NCBI GenBank assembly: GCA_903832055.1
Contig: CAILAC010000016.1
Location: forward strand, 558,001-622,000
DNA length: 64,000 bases
Direction: 5' to 3'
Source of the DNA: an uncultured Acidobacteriota bacterium
GTDB lineage: Bacteria; Acidobacteriota; Terriglobia; Terriglobales; Acidobacteriaceae
Shown here in pieces: positions 53,056 through 61,842 of this stretch. Made by a program: the position numbers and the translations under genes. The notes under the pieces are model-generated. The model was not told the DNA's origin, searched no databases, and saw nothing but the letters and a program-made list of their open reading frames with translations. Position 1 is the stretch's first letter, and each line of letters begins with the position of its first letter.

Positions 53056-54051
53056 GTGTCAAAGAGCTTGTTGGAACAGTTGCGCGCAATGACCGTGGTC
53101 GTGGCCGACACGGGCGATATCGAGGCGATGGAGAAGTTTCGCCCTCAGGATGCCACCACCAACCCGTCGCTGATCACTGCCGCAGCGCAGATGCCACAAT
53201 ACCAATCCATCGTGGACGGCGTTCTCCTCGAAGCCCGCAAAGAGCTCGGCAGCTCCGCCGACGAACAGGCCGTCGCCAACCTCGCCTTCCGCCGCCTGGC
53301 AATTGCTTTCGGCAAGAAGATCCTGGAAATCGTCCCCGGCCGCGTCTCCACTGAAGTTGATGCCCGCCTCTCCTTCAACACTGAGGCCACCATCGCCCAG
53401 GCCCGCGAAATCATCAAGGAGTACGACAGCGCCGGCATCGGCCGCGATCGCGTTTTGATCAAGATCGCCTCAACCTGGGAAGGCATCAAAGCCGCAGAAA
53501 CCCTCGAAAAAGAGGGCATCCACTGCAACCTGACCCTGCTCTTCGGTCTCCATCAGGCCATCGCCTGCGCTGAGGCCGGCGTCACGCTCATCTCGCCCTT
53601 CGTCGGCCGCATCCTCGACTGGTACAAGAAAGACACCGGCCTCAACTACGAGGGCACCGAGGACCCCGGCGTCAAGTCCGTCACCACGGTCTTCAACTAC
53701 TACAAGCGATTCGGCTACAAGACCGTCGTGATGGGCGCCAGCTTCCGCAACATCGGCGAAATCAAAGAGCTCGCCGGCTCCGATCTGCTCACCATCTCCC
53801 CGCAACTGCTCGGTGAACTCGAAGCCGCCACCGGCGACCTGCCCCGCAAGCTCGACCCTGTAGCTGCCAAGGCGATGGACATCCAGAAAATCGAAGTAGA
53901 CCACGAGACTTTCGTCAAGATGCACGCAGCCGACCGCATGGCCACCGACAAGCTCGCCGAGGGCATCAAAGGCTTCAGCGAAGCCCTCGAAAAACTCGAA
54001 ACCCTCCTCGCCAAACGCCTCACAGAACTCGAAGCAGTCGCCGTCAACTAA
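53056..54051 (+). CDS. tal: Transaldolase
   Basis: 331 residues from GTG 53056. This start is chosen because GGAGG lies 5 bases upstream; the longer frame (52996) has no such site. The family start [39 protein letters not shown] and the Schiff-base Lys136 in [12 protein letters not shown] are present, with [19 protein letters not shown] and [13 protein letters not shown]. The length matches class I TalB (about 317). It moves a dihydroxyacetone unit between sugar phosphates in the non-oxidative pentose phosphate pathway. A hairpin terminator follows 27 bp after the stop. It is a single gene. Confidence 0.96.
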   Translation: MSKSLLEQLRAMTVVVADTGDIEAMEKFRPQDATTNPSLITAAAQMPQYQSIVDGVLLEARKELGSSADEQAVANLAFRRLAIAFGKKILEIVPGRVSTEVDARLSFNTEATIAQAREIIKEYDSAGIGRDRVLIKIASTWEGIKAAETLEKEGIHCNLTLLFGLHQAIACAEAGVTLISPFVGRILDWYKKDTGLNYEGTEDPGVKSVTTVFNYYKRFGYKTVVMGASFRNIGEIKELAGSDLLTISPQLLGELEAATGDLPRKLDPVAAKAMDIQKIEVDHETFVKMHAADRMATDKLAEGIKGFSEALEKLETLLAKRLTELEAVAVN

Positions 54052-54078
54052 CTCCGGCAGCATCTCCAGCACAGCAAC

Positions 54079-54111
54079 GGGCAGCCCAATCATGGGTTGC
54101 CCTTTCTGTTT
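54079..54111 (+). terminator. Rho-independent terminator after transaldolase
   Basis: GGGCAGCCCA (54079-54088) pairs with TGGGTTGCCC (54093-54102), one G-U pair and a 4-nt loop, followed by TTTCTGTTTTG. It lies 27 bp after the tal stop codon. Confidence 0.85.
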
Positions 54112-54333
54112 TGTGCCTCCATCACAAGACTGTTCAATGGCACTCCGCCACCCACTCTGCCAACAAAAATACCCTCCCCTCTTGCACTCACGCGTCTTTC
54201 CGTTGAATAGTGTGTCAACACCATGTAAATCTGCTGCGGCGGGTTTTCAGTAGGCACTTCGATACACGCCGCAACACCATTCCAGATTTTGAACAGAGTG
54301 CAGCCCACTCTGAACAAGCTTCAGGAGGCGTGT

Positions 54334-54882
54334 ATGCAAGCCGAATCTCATCCCCTCGAGCCCTTCTTCCAGCAGATGGTCCGCAACAGCTACGCCGGAA
54401 AGCTGGGCATTCACGACGTCGAAATCACCCGCTACGTCGCCAAATTGCTCTGTGAATTCTCAGAATCTGAAAAACTGTACAAGCTGCGCGATGATGAAGG
54501 TCGCCCCATGCACGCCCTCGAAGAGATGATCCGCGCAGCCGACCCCATCCACGGCACCGCCACCTCCTTTGATGCCGAGCGCGCAGTCCGCAAGCACATC
54601 GGAGACTATGCCCTCTTCGTTTCCGGCATGTATCCCGAGTCGCTCGAAGCAACTGCCCTCTGGCGTCGCCGCCACGGCCAGCAGAGTTTTGAAGAACTCG
54701 TCTCCGCCGGAAAAGAAAGTTACTACATCGTCAGCCAGTTCGACCTCGAAGAATATGCCGAAGAAGCACCCATGTTCCGTCGCCTCTCCGACTGGTTTGA
54801 CCGCTGCATCTACGGCCTGCGCCTGGTCCGCGATGAACTCTCCCACGGCAAGCCCGGCTTCCTGCCCGCCCGTGTGAACTAG
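54334..54882 (+). CDS. Conserved-looking hypothetical protein
   Basis: 182 residues from ATG 54334, with AGGAGG 5 bases before it. It is helical and charged: EPFFQQMVRNSYAGKLGIHDVEITRYVAKLLCEFS, then DAERAVRKHIGDYALFVSGMYPES, then FEELVSAGKESYYIVSQFDLEEYAEE. No signal peptide, membrane span or named domain is recognised. I believe similar proteins occur in other Acidobacteriota but cannot confirm it here. It is a single gene between transaldolase and a VOC protein on the other strand. Confidence 0.75.
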   Translation: MQAESHPLEPFFQQMVRNSYAGKLGIHDVEITRYVAKLLCEFSESEKLYKLRDDEGRPMHALEEMIRAADPIHGTATSFDAERAVRKHIGDYALFVSGMYPESLEATALWRRRHGQQSFEELVSAGKESYYIVSQFDLEEYAEEAPMFRRLSDWFDRCIYGLRLVRDELSHGKPGFLPARVN

Positions 54883-54938
54883 CCATTATCTCGGTGCCCT
54901 ACCCTTTCCGCGCACCGGCGGAAAGGGTGGAACGCCAA

Positions 54939-55292
54939 CTACTCCGACCAAACCGCCAGCACGTTTCCCGCACCATCATCAAAGTGAAACCGCCGCCCAC
55001 CCGGGAACTCGAACGTAGGCATAGCAATCCGTCCCCCGGCTGCCACCACCGCCTGCTCCGTAGCCGCCAGATCTGAGGAATAAAGAATCACCAGAGGCCC
55101 AGGCCCTCCGGCCTCCCCCGTAGTGAAGCCCCCATCAATCCCGGCGCTCGCCGCAGAAAAGCTCATATACTCCGGCCCCCAGTCCTCAAAGCTCCACCCA
55201 AACACGCTTGAATAGAACCGCTTGGTTCGCTCAATATCTGTCGAGACAAACTCGATGTAGTTGATTGTGTGATGTTTCCCTGCACGACTCAC
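54939..55292 (-). CDS. VOC (glyoxalase/bleomycin resistance) family protein
   Basis: 117 residues from GTG 55292, preceded by GGGAG; a longer frame (to 55340) seems not to be used. One vicinal-oxygen-chelate module pair is seen: INYIEFVSTDIERTKRFYSSVFGWSFEDWGPEYMSF and PLVILYSSDLAATEQAVVAAGGRIAMPTFEFPGGRRFHFDDGAGNVLAVW. The His of HHTINYIEF and the Glu/His positions fit metal binding. Such small VOC proteins act as lyases, dioxygenases or binding proteins; the substrate is unknown. It is a single gene. Confidence 0.82.
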   Translation of the reverse strand: MSRAGKHHTINYIEFVSTDIERTKRFYSSVFGWSFEDWGPEYMSFSAASAGIDGGFTTGEAGGPGPLVILYSSDLAATEQAVVAAGGRIAMPTFEFPGGRRFHFDDGAGNVLAVWSE

Positions 55293-55518
55293 GGCATTTC
55301 TCCCAGGTGCTGTCCTGCATTCAAACGAGTGAAGGTTCAACTTGTCCAGTCCCTAGTCCAGTCCCTTGTCCAGCATCGTCCAGACCACAGGCTCGCGAGG
55401 TACGAGGTGAAAAGAACACACTCTTGTTTTTGTGCGTAAAGTCGCCCTCAGCAAGACCCTCAATTGCCATTCCAGAAAGCTGAAGCACTCAAGCCAAAAG
55501 CAGCTTCGTCGTGAGAAG

Positions 55519-56925
55519 ATGATTCCGCTTTCAATTCATCAACTTGCACCCCGGATTTTTCCGGTTCACCTGCAAAAGGCAAATCAAATGCCCAGAAGGA
55601 CAGCTGCCTTTCCAGCCCAAACCATCACCGGCGAACATGCGGCGAGCCTGGTCAGGTCGGGAATGTGGCTCGACTACGGCGTGGGACTCTGCCAGCCCGA
55701 CATCTTTGATAAGGCCCTCGCGGCACGCAAAGATGAGCTGAAGAACGTAAAAATCCGTTCCACCCTGTCCATGCGACCCCGCGCAGTCGTCGAAGATGAC
55801 CCCGAAGGCGATCACTTCTTTATGTTCAGCTGGCACTTCTCTGGTTATGACAGAAAGAGGCACGACGCAGGCCGCTGCAACTATTTGCCGCTCAATCTCG
55901 GCGAAGTGCCCGACTACTACCGCCGCTTCCTCGAACCAGTTGACATCGTCATTCTCAAAACCTGCCCCATCGACGAGAACGGCTGCTTCAACTTCAGTGC
56001 CGCCAACGCCTGGCACCGCGCCGTCGTGGAACGCGCCCGGCTCGTCATCGTTGAGGTCAGCCAGAGCCTACCCTATGTTTACGGCGACGAAAACGGCGTG
56101 CACATCAGCGAAGTCGACTTCATCATCGATGGCGACAATCAGCCCGCACCAGAACTGCCGAATCCGCAGCCGTCTGAAATCGACCGCGCCGTTGCCCGCC
56201 ACATCACCGCAGAGATCGACGATGGTGCCTGCCTCCAAATCGGAATCGGCGGCATGCCAAACGCAGTCTGTACCCTGCTGCTTGAGAGCGGCATTGCCGA
56301 TCTGAGCGTCCACACAGAAATGCTCACCGACGGCATCGTTGATCTCTATAAAGCAGGCCGTATCACCGGCGCCCGCAAAACACTCGACCCTGGCAAAATC
56401 GTCTACACCTTTGCGCTTGGTTCACAGGGACTGTATGACGCGGCCCATCGCAACCCTGACTTCCACTGCTATCAGGTGGATTACACAAATTCGCCCCACA
56501 TCATCATGAGAAATGACCGCGTCATCTCGATCAACAACACCACCCAGATCGACCTCCAGGGTCAGGCTGCCTCTGAATCCGACGGCCATCGACACATCAG
56601 CGGCACCGGTGGCCAGCTCCAGTTCGTGCGTGGTGCCTATGCCTCCAAAGGGGGCAAGTCGTTCATCTGTCTTGCATCCACCTACTGCAAGCGCGGCGAA
56701 CCCCGCAGCCGCATCGTCCTCGACCTTACCCCCGGCAACATCGTTACCACGCCCCGGTCAGACGTCATGTATGTGGTCACTGAATATGGCCTGGTCAACC
56801 TCAAAGGAAAATCAGTTGCAGAGCGCGCGCTCGCGCTCATTTCGATAGCTCATCCAGACTTCCGCGAGCAACTGGCCCGCGAAGCACATGAAAATCGCCT
56901 GATTCCCCGCGGCGTCTCGTTCTAG
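55519..56925 (+). CDS. Acetyl-CoA hydrolase/CoA-transferase family protein
   Basis: 468 residues from ATG 55519 (ATG 55588 is also possible). The N-terminal domain has ITGEHAASLVRSGMWLDYGVGLCQPDIFDKALAAR. The C-terminal domain has DGACLQIGIGGMPNAVCTLLLE, then SVHTEMLTDGIVDLYKAG, where the Glu is the catalytic residue that forms the glutamyl-CoA intermediate, then VSINNTTQIDLQGQAASES and GGQLQFVRGAYASKGG. The family includes 4-hydroxybutyrate and butyryl-CoA:acetate transferases and succinyl-CoA:acetate enzymes. The acyl preference cannot be read. No acyl-CoA pathway genes lie next to it. Confidence 0.9.
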   Translation: MIPLSIHQLAPRIFPVHLQKANQMPRRTAAFPAQTITGEHAASLVRSGMWLDYGVGLCQPDIFDKALAARKDELKNVKIRSTLSMRPRAVVEDDPEGDHFFMFSWHFSGYDRKRHDAGRCNYLPLNLGEVPDYYRRFLEPVDIVILKTCPIDENGCFNFSAANAWHRAVVERARLVIVEVSQSLPYVYGDENGVHISEVDFIIDGDNQPAPELPNPQPSEIDRAVARHITAEIDDGACLQIGIGGMPNAVCTLLLESGIADLSVHTEMLTDGIVDLYKAGRITGARKTLDPGKIVYTFALGSQGLYDAAHRNPDFHCYQVDYTNSPHIIMRNDRVISINNTTQIDLQGQAASESDGHRHISGTGGQLQFVRGAYASKGGKSFICLASTYCKRGEPRSRIVLDLTPGNIVTTPRSDVMYVVTEYGLVNLKGKSVAERALALISIAHPDFREQLAREAHENRLIPRGVSF

Positions 56926-56961
56926 CGCTCTCAATTTACTTCCATCTTTCTGAGGTTCATG

Positions 56962-57552
56962 ATGATTCGAATCAGCTCGCCAAGCCTGCTTTCCGCCTTC
57001 GCGTTTCTTCTGCTCTTCACCACCAGCTCGGCCTTTGCGCAGACTCCCGACTGGCGCACCACTGTGCAGCAGGAACTCCCTCTCCTCGGCCATCGCAACT
57101 GGATTGTCATCGTCGACTCTGCCTATCCGCTGCAAAGCTCGCCCGGCGTCGAAACCCTGGAAACCGGCGCCACTCAGGACGAAGTCGTCCGCACCGTGCT
57201 CAAGAGTCTCGCCACGTCCACGCACGTCGCGCCCGACATCTTCATGGATGCCGAACTCGCCTACGTCCCCGAACAAAAAGCCCCCGGAGTCACCGTCTAC
57301 CGCAAGAGCCTTCCCGAACTGCTCGGCAAACTCCCCGTCCAATCCCTACCCCACGAAGAGCTGATCAAAATGCTCGGCGAATCCGGCAAGACCTTCCACG
57401 TCCTGATTCTAAAAACCACCATGACCATCCCCTACACTTCAGTCTTCCTGCGCCTCGGCTGCAAGTACTGGGATGCCGCCTCCGAGCAAGAGCTGCGCAA
57501 GGCCATGAAACAGAGCGCAGCCCCGCATCCCACGTCAGCCAAAACCAAATAA
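56962..57552 (+). CDS. Exported RbsD/FucU-fold protein
   Basis: 196 residues from ATG 56962 (a directly preceding ATG at 56959 is in frame). A signal peptide (about 1-27, ending SSAFAQ) is unusual for this fold. Family landmarks are LLGHRNWIVIVDSAYPLQ, where RbsD/FucU mutarotases have a GH-x-D-x-x-x-x-D turn, and LILKTTMTIPYTSVFLRLGCKYW, like their C-terminal L-x-T-G-E-x-x-P-Y-x-N end. The TGE is not kept (TTMTIPYTS). Cytosolic RbsD and FucU turn over sugar anomers. This protein would be periplasmic; an enzyme or sugar-binding role is possible but unproven. It follows the CoA-transferase gene by 36 bp. Confidence 0.7.
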   Translation: MIRISSPSLLSAFAFLLLFTTSSAFAQTPDWRTTVQQELPLLGHRNWIVIVDSAYPLQSSPGVETLETGATQDEVVRTVLKSLATSTHVAPDIFMDAELAYVPEQKAPGVTVYRKSLPELLGKLPVQSLPHEELIKMLGESGKTFHVLILKTTMTIPYTSVFLRLGCKYWDAASEQELRKAMKQSAAPHPTSAKTK

Positions 57553-57584
57553 CGTCGCAAATCAGGTGCTGTTATAAACACAAA

Positions 57585-57611
57585 GGCCCTCCTTTCATCG
57601 AAAGGAGGGCC
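57585..57611 (-). terminator. Terminator of the hslVU operon
   Basis: A perfect 11-bp stem, GGCCCTCCTTT (57585-57595) with 57601-57611, and a 5-nt loop. On the minus strand it is followed by a TTTGTGTTT run. It lies 18 bp after the hslU stop codon. Confidence 0.88.
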
Positions 57612-57628
57612 ATGAATCGAAAGCTGAG

Positions 57629-59134
57629 CTACAAGATATACCGGCTCAAATCCTGATCCTTCACAATCGAAGCCACCATGTGCTTCACATACTCCGGCGT
57701 AATCAAAAAGACCTTCTCAATGCCCGTCTGCGTCTCGCGCTCCAGATACGGTAGCGGTGAAGTCGATTCTTCCTTGATCACTTTCGCCAGAGCATCCGCC
57801 TGCTCAGAGTCCTTCGCCACCCGCGCCAGGTCCGGCGCCAGGAAGCTGATTTCCTCCAGCACCCGCTCCATGATCGTATGCAGCCGCCGCGCGCCAATAT
57901 TCTCCGTCGTCTCGTTCACCTTGAAGGCAAACGCCGCCATCTCCCGCAGCGACTCCGGCATAAACTCCAGCCGCACGCCTTCCGTCTCCAGCAGCGCAAT
58001 ACACTGCTTGGTCAGCGAAGCCTTCGGCTCAGTCAATATCCGCAAAAAGTCCTCAACCGTCAGCGACTGCAGCTCTACCCGAATCGGGAACCGTCCTTGC
58101 AGCTCCGGAATCAGATCCGACGGCTTTGAAACATGAAAAGCCCCTGCCGCAATAAACAGAATGAAGTCAGTCCGCACCATGCCGTAGCGCGTATTCACCG
58201 TCGTGCCTTCCACAATCGGCAAAATATCCCGCTGTACGCCCTCGCGGCTCACATCCGGCCCATGTCCGCCCTCGCGCCCGGCAATCTTGTCAATCTCGTC
58301 CAGGAAGATAATCCCGCTCGTCTCTACCCGCTCCACAGCCGCGCGTGTCACCTGATCCATATCGATCAGGCGGCTCTCTTCCTCGCTCACCAGGTACTCA
58401 AAGGCGTCTGAAACCTTCATCTTGCGCTTCTTGGTCTGCCCGCCAAAGATATTCGGCAGCAGGTCCTTGAGGCTCATGTCCATGTCTTCCATGTTCTGGC
58501 TGCTGATGAACCCCACCTGCGGCTGGTTGCGCTCCCGCGTATCCAGCTCCACCGTCCGGTCATCCAGCTTGCCTTCACGGAACTGCTGCCGCAGCTTCTC
58601 GCGCGTCCTCTGGTAACTGTCCGCGCCCGGCAGCGTCAATTGGCCCTCCGGCGCAGGCTGCATCGCCTCAGGAGGAGGAGGCAGTAGCAGATCCAGCAGC
58701 CGCTCCTCGGCATTCATCTCCGCCTTGTCTTCAACCTCTTCCAGCCGCTCCTCGCGCACCATGTCGATCGAAATCTCAACCAGGTCGCGAATCATCGACT
58801 CCACATCCCGCCCAACATATCCGACTTCGGTAAACTTCGAGGCCTCAACCTTCAGAAATGGCGAATCCGTCAGCTTGGCCAGCCGCCGCGCAATCTCCGT
58901 CTTGCCCACGCCCGTCGGCCCAATCATGATGATGTTCTTCGGCATGATGTCGTCGGCCAGATCGGCTGGCAGCTTCTGCCGGCGCGTGCGGTTGCGCAGC
59001 GCAATGGCTACAGCCCGCTTGGCGGCCTTCTGGCCAACCACGTGCTTGTCCAACTCGGCAACAATCTCGCGCGGAGTCAACTCCTCCAGCGCGACATCCT
59101 GATCTTCGGCAGTTCCTGGGAGATATATGGCCAT
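57629..59134 (-). CDS. hslU: ATP-dependent protease ATPase subunit HslU
   Basis: 501 residues, somewhat longer than the usual 440-450. Walker A GPTGVGKT is at 72-79, the pore loop/I-domain start is [24 protein letters not shown], and Walker B is [11 protein letters not shown]. The end DLSRYIL is the C-terminal tail that docks into HslV. The added length is mostly in the I-domain (Pro/Leu-rich stretch [16 protein letters not shown]). HslU unfolds substrates and feeds them to the HslV peptidase. It starts 41 bp after the hslV stop on the same strand: an hslVU operon closed by a terminator. Confidence 0.97.
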   Translation of the reverse strand: MAIYLPGTAEDQDVALEELTPREIVAELDKHVVGQKAAKRAVAIALRNRTRRQKLPADLADDIMPKNIIMIGPTGVGKTEIARRLAKLTDSPFLKVEASKFTEVGYVGRDVESMIRDLVEISIDMVREERLEEVEDKAEMNAEERLLDLLLPPPPEAMQPAPEGQLTLPGADSYQRTREKLRQQFREGKLDDRTVELDTRERNQPQVGFISSQNMEDMDMSLKDLLPNIFGGQTKKRKMKVSDAFEYLVSEEESRLIDMDQVTRAAVERVETSGIIFLDEIDKIAGREGGHGPDVSREGVQRDILPIVEGTTVNTRYGMVRTDFILFIAAGAFHVSKPSDLIPELQGRFPIRVELQSLTVEDFLRILTEPKASLTKQCIALLETEGVRLEFMPESLREMAAFAFKVNETTENIGARRLHTIMERVLEEISFLAPDLARVAKDSEQADALAKVIKEESTSPLPYLERETQTGIEKVFLITPEYVKHMVASIVKDQDLSRYIL

Positions 59135-59175
59135 AAGGGGTAAAACAGGCAGGCGGTTTCTTAAATTAGAAGACC

Positions 59176-59847
59176 CTAAGCCTGCGGCTCCTTCGCAATT
59201 TCAATCTTGGGCTCGGCCTTCGGCTCCGCAAAAAGCTCTTCAATCATGATGTGATCATTGGTGTAAATGCAGATCTCGCCGGCAATCTTCATTGACTTCG
59301 TCGCAATTTCCCGCGCGCTCAGCGTCGTATTTTCGAGCAGCGCACGCGCCGCCGCCGTGGCATAGCTGCCGCCCGAGCCAATCGCAGCAATCGCCTCATC
59401 CGGATCGATCACATCCCCCGACCCTGAAATCAGCAGCGTCTGCCCCACGTCGGCTACCACCAGCAGAGCCTCAAGGTTGCGCAGCATCTTGTCCGTGCGC
59501 CAATCTGTCGCCAGCTCCACTGCCGCCCGGTTCAGGTTTCCGCTGAACTGCTCCAGCTTCGCCTCAAACCGCTTGAAGAGCGCAAATGCATCCGCCGTAG
59601 ACCCCGCAAACCCCGCCAGAATCCGGTCCTGATACAGCCGCCGGATCTTCTTTGCAGAATGTTTCAGCACGTGGTCGCCCAGCGTCACCTGCCCGTCCGC
59701 CGCCATCACCACATGCCCATCCCGGCGCACGCAAATAACGGTCGTCGAACGAATCCGCCCCGCCCGTGAAGCAGTCGGAGTCAGCTCGATGGTTTCTTCA
59801 GAATTCTTGCCGGAAAAGTCTTCAGTGTTTGAGGTCGTTGCAGCCAA
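59176..59847 (-). CDS. hslV: ATP-dependent protease proteolytic subunit HslV, with N-terminal leader
   Basis: The core is normal: catalytic [55 protein letters not shown], and [21 protein letters not shown]. Mature HslV enzymes begin at the first Thr of the TT pair. Here that Thr is preceded by 34 residues if translation starts at TTG 59847 (AGAAGGA lies 7-8 bases upstream), or 52 from the upper limit of the frame (59901). The leader is Thr/Glu/Ser-rich and would have to be cut off to free Thr1, as in other Ntn hydrolases with propeptides. The peptidase acts with HslU, encoded next. I am sure of the family and less sure of the start. Confidence 0.93.
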   Translation of the reverse strand: MAATTSNTEDFSGKNSEETIELTPTASRAGRIRSTTVICVRRDGHVVMAADGQVTLGDHVLKHSAKKIRRLYQDRILAGFAGSTADAFALFKRFEAKLEQFSGNLNRAAVELATDWRTDKMLRNLEALLVVADVGQTLLISGSGDVIDPDEAIAAIGSGGSYATAAARALLENTTLSAREIATKSMKIAGEICIYTNDHIMIEELFAEPKAEPKIEIAKEPQA

Positions 59848-60234
59848 GAAAAGTTCCTTCTTGCAGCGTCTTTTCAGCCAACGCACAGCAGCCTTGAGCA
59901 AAAGACACGCAACCTCAAGTATACCGCAGAGTCATCGTGCTGCAGCTTACCGGCTGGCTGCCCGCAGCCTCTCCAACTGGTGCGTGTGATGTCGTAAACG
60001 CCCGGCCACAAAGGTCAAAGTCCCAGGCACCGTCTGCCACCCTCCCCTCCTCCAAGTGCCGCACCACCATTGTTCTGAGCCAGAGATTCACCGGATGGCC
60101 CTCTTGATTCTCCAACTTCAATCAATCGTCACCTCACTCAATCCACAGCCTGAAATCGATGCGCTCTGGGTTATCCTCGGGATGGGGGAATGGGATTCTG
60201 GGCAGCCGACATTGCGCCGCCCTGACCAATCATC
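59848..60234. other. Intergenic stretch upstream of hslV
   Basis: It holds the hslVU promoter on the minus strand and the start region of the next plus-strand gene. A minus-strand frame of 68 codons is open but has no recognised domain; one stretch in another frame faintly recalls the end of DinB-type proteins, too weak to call. Nothing else is supported. Confidence 0.45.
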
Positions 60235-60699
60235 ATGCAATTAACCCTTCGCGAATGGCAGATTGTTGCGGTCGCAGCCAGCGCAGCCCTGGCCGCCGGG
60301 GGAGCGCTTTGGTGGTTTCGCCGCCATCGCCCCACGCCCGACGAAATCGAGAAGGATCGCCGCGCCCTCCTTATCAGTTATGGCCGCATCGTCGATGGCT
60401 ACCTTCTCGACGGCTTCGACATCACCTCAGAAGAAGACCCCTCCATCACTCGCCACATGCTCCTCTACACCTATGAAATCTCCGGCGTCCGCTACGAGTG
60501 CTCGCAGGACATCACAGCCCTCGCCAACCTCTTCGACCCCGCCAAAATCAAGCTCGGCATGCCTTGCTCCATCCGCTACCAGCCCGGCAGCCCGGAAAAC
60601 AGCATGCTCATCTCTGAGCGCTGGAGCGGACTCCGCGAGGGCGTATCCGTCCAATGGTCCGGGCCCCACGAGAGTCAGACTTCCTTCCGCTTCAACTAG
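60235..60699 (+). CDS. Hypothetical membrane-anchored protein
   Basis: 154 residues. One N-terminal membrane span (about 9-26, IVAVAASAALAAGGALWWF) is followed by basic RRHRP and a soluble beta-rich domain (GRIVDGYLLDGF, LLYTYEISGVRYECSQDIT, GMPCSIRYQPGSPENSMLISE). This resembles DUF3592-like small membrane proteins, which have a similar strand pattern and the C-x-I-x-Y-x-P-x-x-P-x-x-S end. Function unknown. It precedes the CDF exporter gene by 50 bp on the same strand. Confidence 0.72.
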   Translation: MQLTLREWQIVAVAASAALAAGGALWWFRRHRPTPDEIEKDRRALLISYGRIVDGYLLDGFDITSEEDPSITRHMLLYTYEISGVRYECSQDITALANLFDPAKIKLGMPCSIRYQPGSPENSMLISERWSGLREGVSVQWSGPHESQTSFRFN

Positions 60700-60749
60700 C
60701 CTGCGCTCCAAAACTTCCACCCACCTCCATTCACAGATAGACTTGTTCC

Positions 60750-61715
60750 ATGCATGTCCACGCCAACCCGGCAGGCTCCGCCCGCACCAAGCGGATTTTG
60801 TGGTTTTCCATGCTCGCGACTCTGGTTTACGTCGCTCTTACTTTAGTTGCCGGCATTCGGGCCCACTCTCTGGCGCTGCTCTCAGAGGCCGGTCACAACG
60901 CCTCTGACTTCCTGGCTCTCGCGCTCTCCTTCGTCGCCGTCTACTTCCAGACCCGGCCGGCAGATCACCGCAAAACCTTTGGCTACCAGCGCGCCGGCGT
61001 CCTAGCCGCCTTCCTCAATGCCGCCACCCTCATTCTCATCTCACTCTGGATCGGCGTTGAGGCCATCCATCGCCTCAGCGATCCCGTCGCCGTCCATCCC
61101 CACATCATGATGAGCGTTGCCGCCGCCGGTGTCGTCATGAACGGCGTCATCGCCGCCCTCCTCTGGACCGTCGCACGCGACGTCAACATGCGCTCCGCCT
61201 TCATCCACATGGCGGGCGACACGCTCTCGACAGCCGCCGTCATCGCCGGCGGCTTCGCCATCCAGCTCACCGGCCAGAACTGGATCGACCCCGTCCTCTC
61301 CATCCTCATCGCCGCCATGATCCTCTGGAGTTCCATCGACATCGTCCGCGAAACCCTCAACATCCTCCTCGAAGGAACCCCACGCGGCCTTACCCTCACT
61401 CAGATTCGTCATGAAATGCAGTCCGTCGAAGGCGTCCTCAACGTCCACGACCTCCACGTCTGGAGCCTCGGCTCCCAATCCCATGCCCTCGCCTGCCACA
61501 TCACCATCGCCGACATTCCCCCCTCCGAGAGCAACTGCATCCTGCTTAAAATCAACGCCCTGGTCAAACACAACTTCCACATCCACCACACCACTATCCA
61601 GTTCGAACACCTCGGGTGCTGCGAAGAACTCGAGGGCTGCGTCGTCCCCATCAGCGAACTCGCCGCCGAATCCAGTCACGACCACCACCACCATGGCCAC
61701 AGCCACGCCCACTAA
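60750..61715 (+). CDS. Cation diffusion facilitator (CDF) family metal exporter
   Basis: 321 residues with six membrane segments. The two metal-site HxxxD motifs are present: H49/D53 in segment 2 (SEAGHNASDFLALALS) and H153/D157 in segment 5 (FIHMAGDTLSTAAV). The cytoplasmic C-terminal domain (about 205-295, VEGVLNVHDLHVWSLGSQSHALACHIT) is the usual dimerising ferredoxin-like fold. A His-rich tail (SSHDHHHHGHSHAH) could gather metal. The H-x-x-x-D pair favours Zn, Cd or Co over Mn, where the pair is often D-D. It exports divalent metals in exchange for protons. No metal-sensor gene is adjacent. Confidence 0.94.
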   Translation: MHVHANPAGSARTKRILWFSMLATLVYVALTLVAGIRAHSLALLSEAGHNASDFLALALSFVAVYFQTRPADHRKTFGYQRAGVLAAFLNAATLILISLWIGVEAIHRLSDPVAVHPHIMMSVAAAGVVMNGVIAALLWTVARDVNMRSAFIHMAGDTLSTAAVIAGGFAIQLTGQNWIDPVLSILIAAMILWSSIDIVRETLNILLEGTPRGLTLTQIRHEMQSVEGVLNVHDLHVWSLGSQSHALACHITIADIPPSESNCILLKINALVKHNFHIHHTTIQFEHLGCCEELEGCVVPISELAAESSHDHHHHGHSHAH

Positions 61716-61842
61716 GCCCAACGCGAACATTTAAGCCTTTGCTTTTTGGTTGTCATTCCGAAGGGAATCTGCTTCACCTACCCGCGCTTCACCGCCGCCC
61801 CCATGCTAATCTGACCTCCAGCCCCCTCGGAGGAACCCACCC

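Noticed and set aside
59915-60121. A 68-codon minus-strand frame with a faint resemblance in another frame to the end of DinB-like proteins
   Set aside because: Too short and too weak; frame changes would be needed to extend it.
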